Shown piece after piece: positions 5,377-6,604 of a stretch of 6,604 nt of DNA. Position numbers and translations under genes: made by a program. This stretch comes from Streptomycetales bacterium (GTDB taxonomy: Bacteria; Actinomycetota; Actinomycetes; Prado026): the NCBI GenBank assembly GCA_025361995.1, contig JANYIP010000140.1:1-6604 (forward strand), read 5' to 3'. Under the pieces are notes generated by a model. It saw nothing but the letters and a program-made list of their open reading frames with translations. It was not told the DNA's origin and did no database searches. The number at the start of each line of letters is the position of its first letter. Positions within the stretch are counted from its first letter, which is position 1.

Positions 5377-5393
5377 GGCACCGCGCCGGTGGC
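5377..5393. terminator. Short hairpin just after the recB-like stop codon, weak terminator candidate
   Basis: CACCG (5379-5383) and CGGTG (5387-5391) pair around a CGC loop, extended by one more G-C pair beyond a G-G mismatch. It begins right after the TGA (5374-5376). There is no T-run, so termination is doubtful; it could mark the boundary between the nuclease and transporter transcripts. Confidence 0.25.
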
Positions 5394-5399
5394 ATTGCC

Positions 5400-5405
5400 T
5401 AGGCT
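5400..5405 (+). promoter_or_regulatory. Candidate -10 box for a leaderless ABC transporter transcript
   Basis: TAGGCT fits TAnnnT and is followed by 6 nt and then the ATG at 5412; no Shine-Dalgarno is present. The box lies within the 8-bp palindrome GCCTAGGC (5397-5404). I see no -35 match at 16-19 bp. It suggests that the transporter pair has its own promoter and is not simply read through from the nuclease gene 35 bp upstream. Confidence 0.45.
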
Positions 5406-5411
5406 CCGTAC

Positions 5412-6155
5412 ATGGCCGATACCGCTGCACGTGCTGACCACCTCTCCAAGGTCTACGGGGACGCAGCCACCCGGGTGGTCGCGCTCGACGACGTGAGCGT
5501 CTCGCTCGACCGTGGCCGCTTCACCGCGATCATGGGCCCGTCCGGCTCGGGCAAGTCCACCTTGATGCACTGTCTGGCGGGCCTCGACGGGGCGACGAGC
5601 GGCGCGGTGTACATCGGCGACACAGACCTGACTCGCCTGAAGGACAAGGAGCTGACCCGGCTGCGGCGCGACCAGGTCGGGTTCATCTTCCAGGCCTTCA
5701 ACCTGCTCCCCACCCTGACCGCTCTGGAGAACATCACCCTGCCGATGGACATCGCCGGTCGACGGCCGGACCAGAAGTGGTTGGACACCGTCATCGACAC
5801 GATCGGTCTGCGGGACCGGTTGGGGCACCGCCCGAGCGAGCTCTCCGGTGGCCAGCAACAACGGGTCGCCTGCGCACGCGCGCTGGCCTCGCAGCCGCAG
5901 GTCATCTTCGCGGACGAGCCCACCGGCAACCTGGACTCGCGGGCCGGCTCGCAGGTCCTCGGCTTCCTGCGGGACTCGGTCCGCGACCTCGGCCAGACCG
6001 TCGTCATGGTGACGCACGACGCGAATGCCGCGTCGTACGCGGACCGGGTGGTCTTCCTCGGCGACGGGCGGATCGTGGATGACATGGCGGACCCGACGGC
6101 CGACCTGGTGTTCGACCGGATGCGGCGGCTCGACGCGGCCGGCGGGGCGGCCTGA
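5412..6155 (+). CDS. ABC transporter ATP-binding protein, MacB/LolD type
   Basis: The cytoplasmic ATPase of an ABC transporter, 247 residues, of the MacB/LolD/FtsE branch. All nucleotide-binding motifs are intact: Walker A GPSGSGKST (42-50), Q-loop FQAFNLLP (93-100, Q94), signature LSGGQQQR (144-151), Walker B VIFADEP (164-170, D168 and E169), the D-loop NLD (173-175) and the H-loop VTHD (200-203, H202). QAFNLLPTLTALENI and ADEPTGNLDS are characteristic of this branch, which usually works with a permease carrying a large extracellular domain. The permease gene starts 2 bp after this stop, so the two are translationally linked. The substrate cannot be told from sequence; relatives handle lipoproteins, peptides, drugs or cell-envelope signals. 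The start is set by the TAGGCT box 6 nt upstream and by the usual N-terminal length before Walker A. Confidence 0.96.
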   Translation: MADTAARADHLSKVYGDAATRVVALDDVSVSLDRGRFTAIMGPSGSGKSTLMHCLAGLDGATSGAVYIGDTDLTRLKDKELTRLRRDQVGFIFQAFNLLPTLTALENITLPMDIAGRRPDQKWLDTVIDTIGLRDRLGHRPSELSGGQQQRVACARALASQPQVIFADEPTGNLDSRAGSQVLGFLRDSVRDLGQTVVMVTHDANAASYADRVVFLGDGRIVDDMADPTADLVFDRMRRLDAAGGAA

Positions 6156-6157
6156 CC

Positions 6158-6604
6158 ATGCTGCGTGCCACCCTGCGCAGCCTCCTCGCGCACAAGCTGA
6201 GGCTCGTCCTCACCGCGGTCTCGGTCGTCCTCGGCGTCGCCTTCGTCTCGGGCAGCCTGGTCTTCACCGACACTCTCAAGCAGACCTTCAACGACCTCTT
6301 CACCCAGACCACACCCGATGTTGTCGTCACGCCGCAGACAGCGTTCACCGACAACAGCGGGACGGGCGGCACCGCGACCATCAGCGCGGCGAGGCTGACC
6401 ACGGTCACGGGGGTACAGGGCGTGCTGCGGGCCGAGGGCGGGGTGTTCCAGAACGGGGTCCAGATCGTCGGCAAGGACGGCAAGATCATCGGGACAACGG
6501 GGGCGCCGTCCTTCGGCAGCAACTGGTCCGGCGACCGCGACCTCTCCCCCTTCCGGCTCACCGACGGCCGCGGCCCGGAGCACTCCGGCGAGGTCGCGAT
6601 CGAC
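6158..6604 (+). CDS. ABC transporter permease, FtsX/MacB family, N-terminal part
   Basis: The membrane partner of the preceding ATPase; 149 codons are present and the frame runs open to the right edge. The start MLRATLRSLLAHKLR is an amphipathic lead-in. A first membrane helix follows (about 15-37, LVLTAVSVVLGVAFVSGS), then LVFTDTLKQTFNDLF and the beginning of a large extracytoplasmic domain (from about 40). This is typical of actinobacterial FtsX-like permeases, often about 850 residues long with two FtsX domains, so most of the gene is missing. The ATG lies 2 bp after the ATPase TGA; only weak G-rich sequence precedes it, so translation probably depends on coupling. Transport substrate unknown. 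Confidence 0.92.
   Translation, partial: MLRATLRSLLAHKLRLVLTAVSVVLGVAFVSGSLVFTDTLKQTFNDLFTQTTPDVVVTPQTAFTDNSGTGGTATISAARLTTVTGVQGVLRAEGGVFQNGVQIVGKDGKIIGTTGAPSFGSNWSGDRDLSPFRLTDGRGPEHSGEVAID

Noticed and set aside
4363..5430. Minus-strand open frame of 355 codons opposite the recB-like gene
   Set aside because: It mirrors the nuclease gene, with residues biased to R, G, L, H and Q, and would remove the divergent promoter region.
5453..6583. Minus-strand open frame of 376 codons opposite the ABC transporter genes
   Set aside because: Antisense to an ATPase with all motifs intact; composition is typical of a shadow frame.
1..6604. Search for CRISPR arrays, insertion sequences, tRNA or rRNA genes, toxin-antitoxin pairs and phage genes
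   Set aside because: None seen by eye: repeats are only short tandem duplications, and nearly all space is filled by recognisable chromosomal genes.

Overview
The window is ordinary chromosomal DNA of a high-GC Gram-positive bacterium (Actinomycetota). GC is about 70% by eye and codon third positions are strongly G/C. The decisive marker is an ARC/Mpa-type proteasomal AAA+ ATPase, which is characteristic of actinobacteria that carry a Pup-proteasome system. I cannot name a genus. The gene order (recB-family nuclease, trmI, proteasome ATPase) matches, from memory, the conserved actinobacterial neighbourhood seen in Mycobacterium (Rv2119, Rv2118c, Rv2115c) and Streptomyces.

Minus-strand block, read from high to low coordinates. 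It begins with an intramembrane site-2 protease with two CBS domains (4363-3245). Next comes TrmI, the tRNA m1A58 methyltransferase (3182-2271), and then a small predicted lipoprotein (2231-1605). After 225 bp carrying a hairpin and a likely promoter comes the proteasome ATPase ARC (1379 to the left edge), which lacks its C-terminal part. The rest of the Pup-proteasome locus (dop, pup, prcBA, pafA) would be expected beyond the left edge, but it is not in the window.

Plus-strand block. From a short 86-bp divergent region runs a stand-alone RecB/Cas4-like nuclease with four iron-sulfur-type cysteines (4450-5376). It is followed by a MacB/LolD-type ABC ATPase (5412-6155) and, 2 bp later, the start of its FtsX/MacB-type permease, cut by the right edge.

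The genes cover regulated proteolysis (ARC, site-2 protease), tRNA modification (TrmI), DNA processing (RecB-like) and membrane transport. Nothing here shows that they form one pathway; conserved co-location is the only link. The most distinctive details are at small scale. Three genes (recB-like, trmI, ABC ATPase) have a TAnnnT -10 box 6-7 nt before the ATG and no Shine-Dalgarno, which suggests leaderless mRNAs. Two minus-strand genes end in short tandem duplications of the stop codon whose unit lengths (11 and 14 bp) put stops into additional reading frames. I found no mobile element, CRISPR array, RNA gene or evidence of a new multi-gene system.
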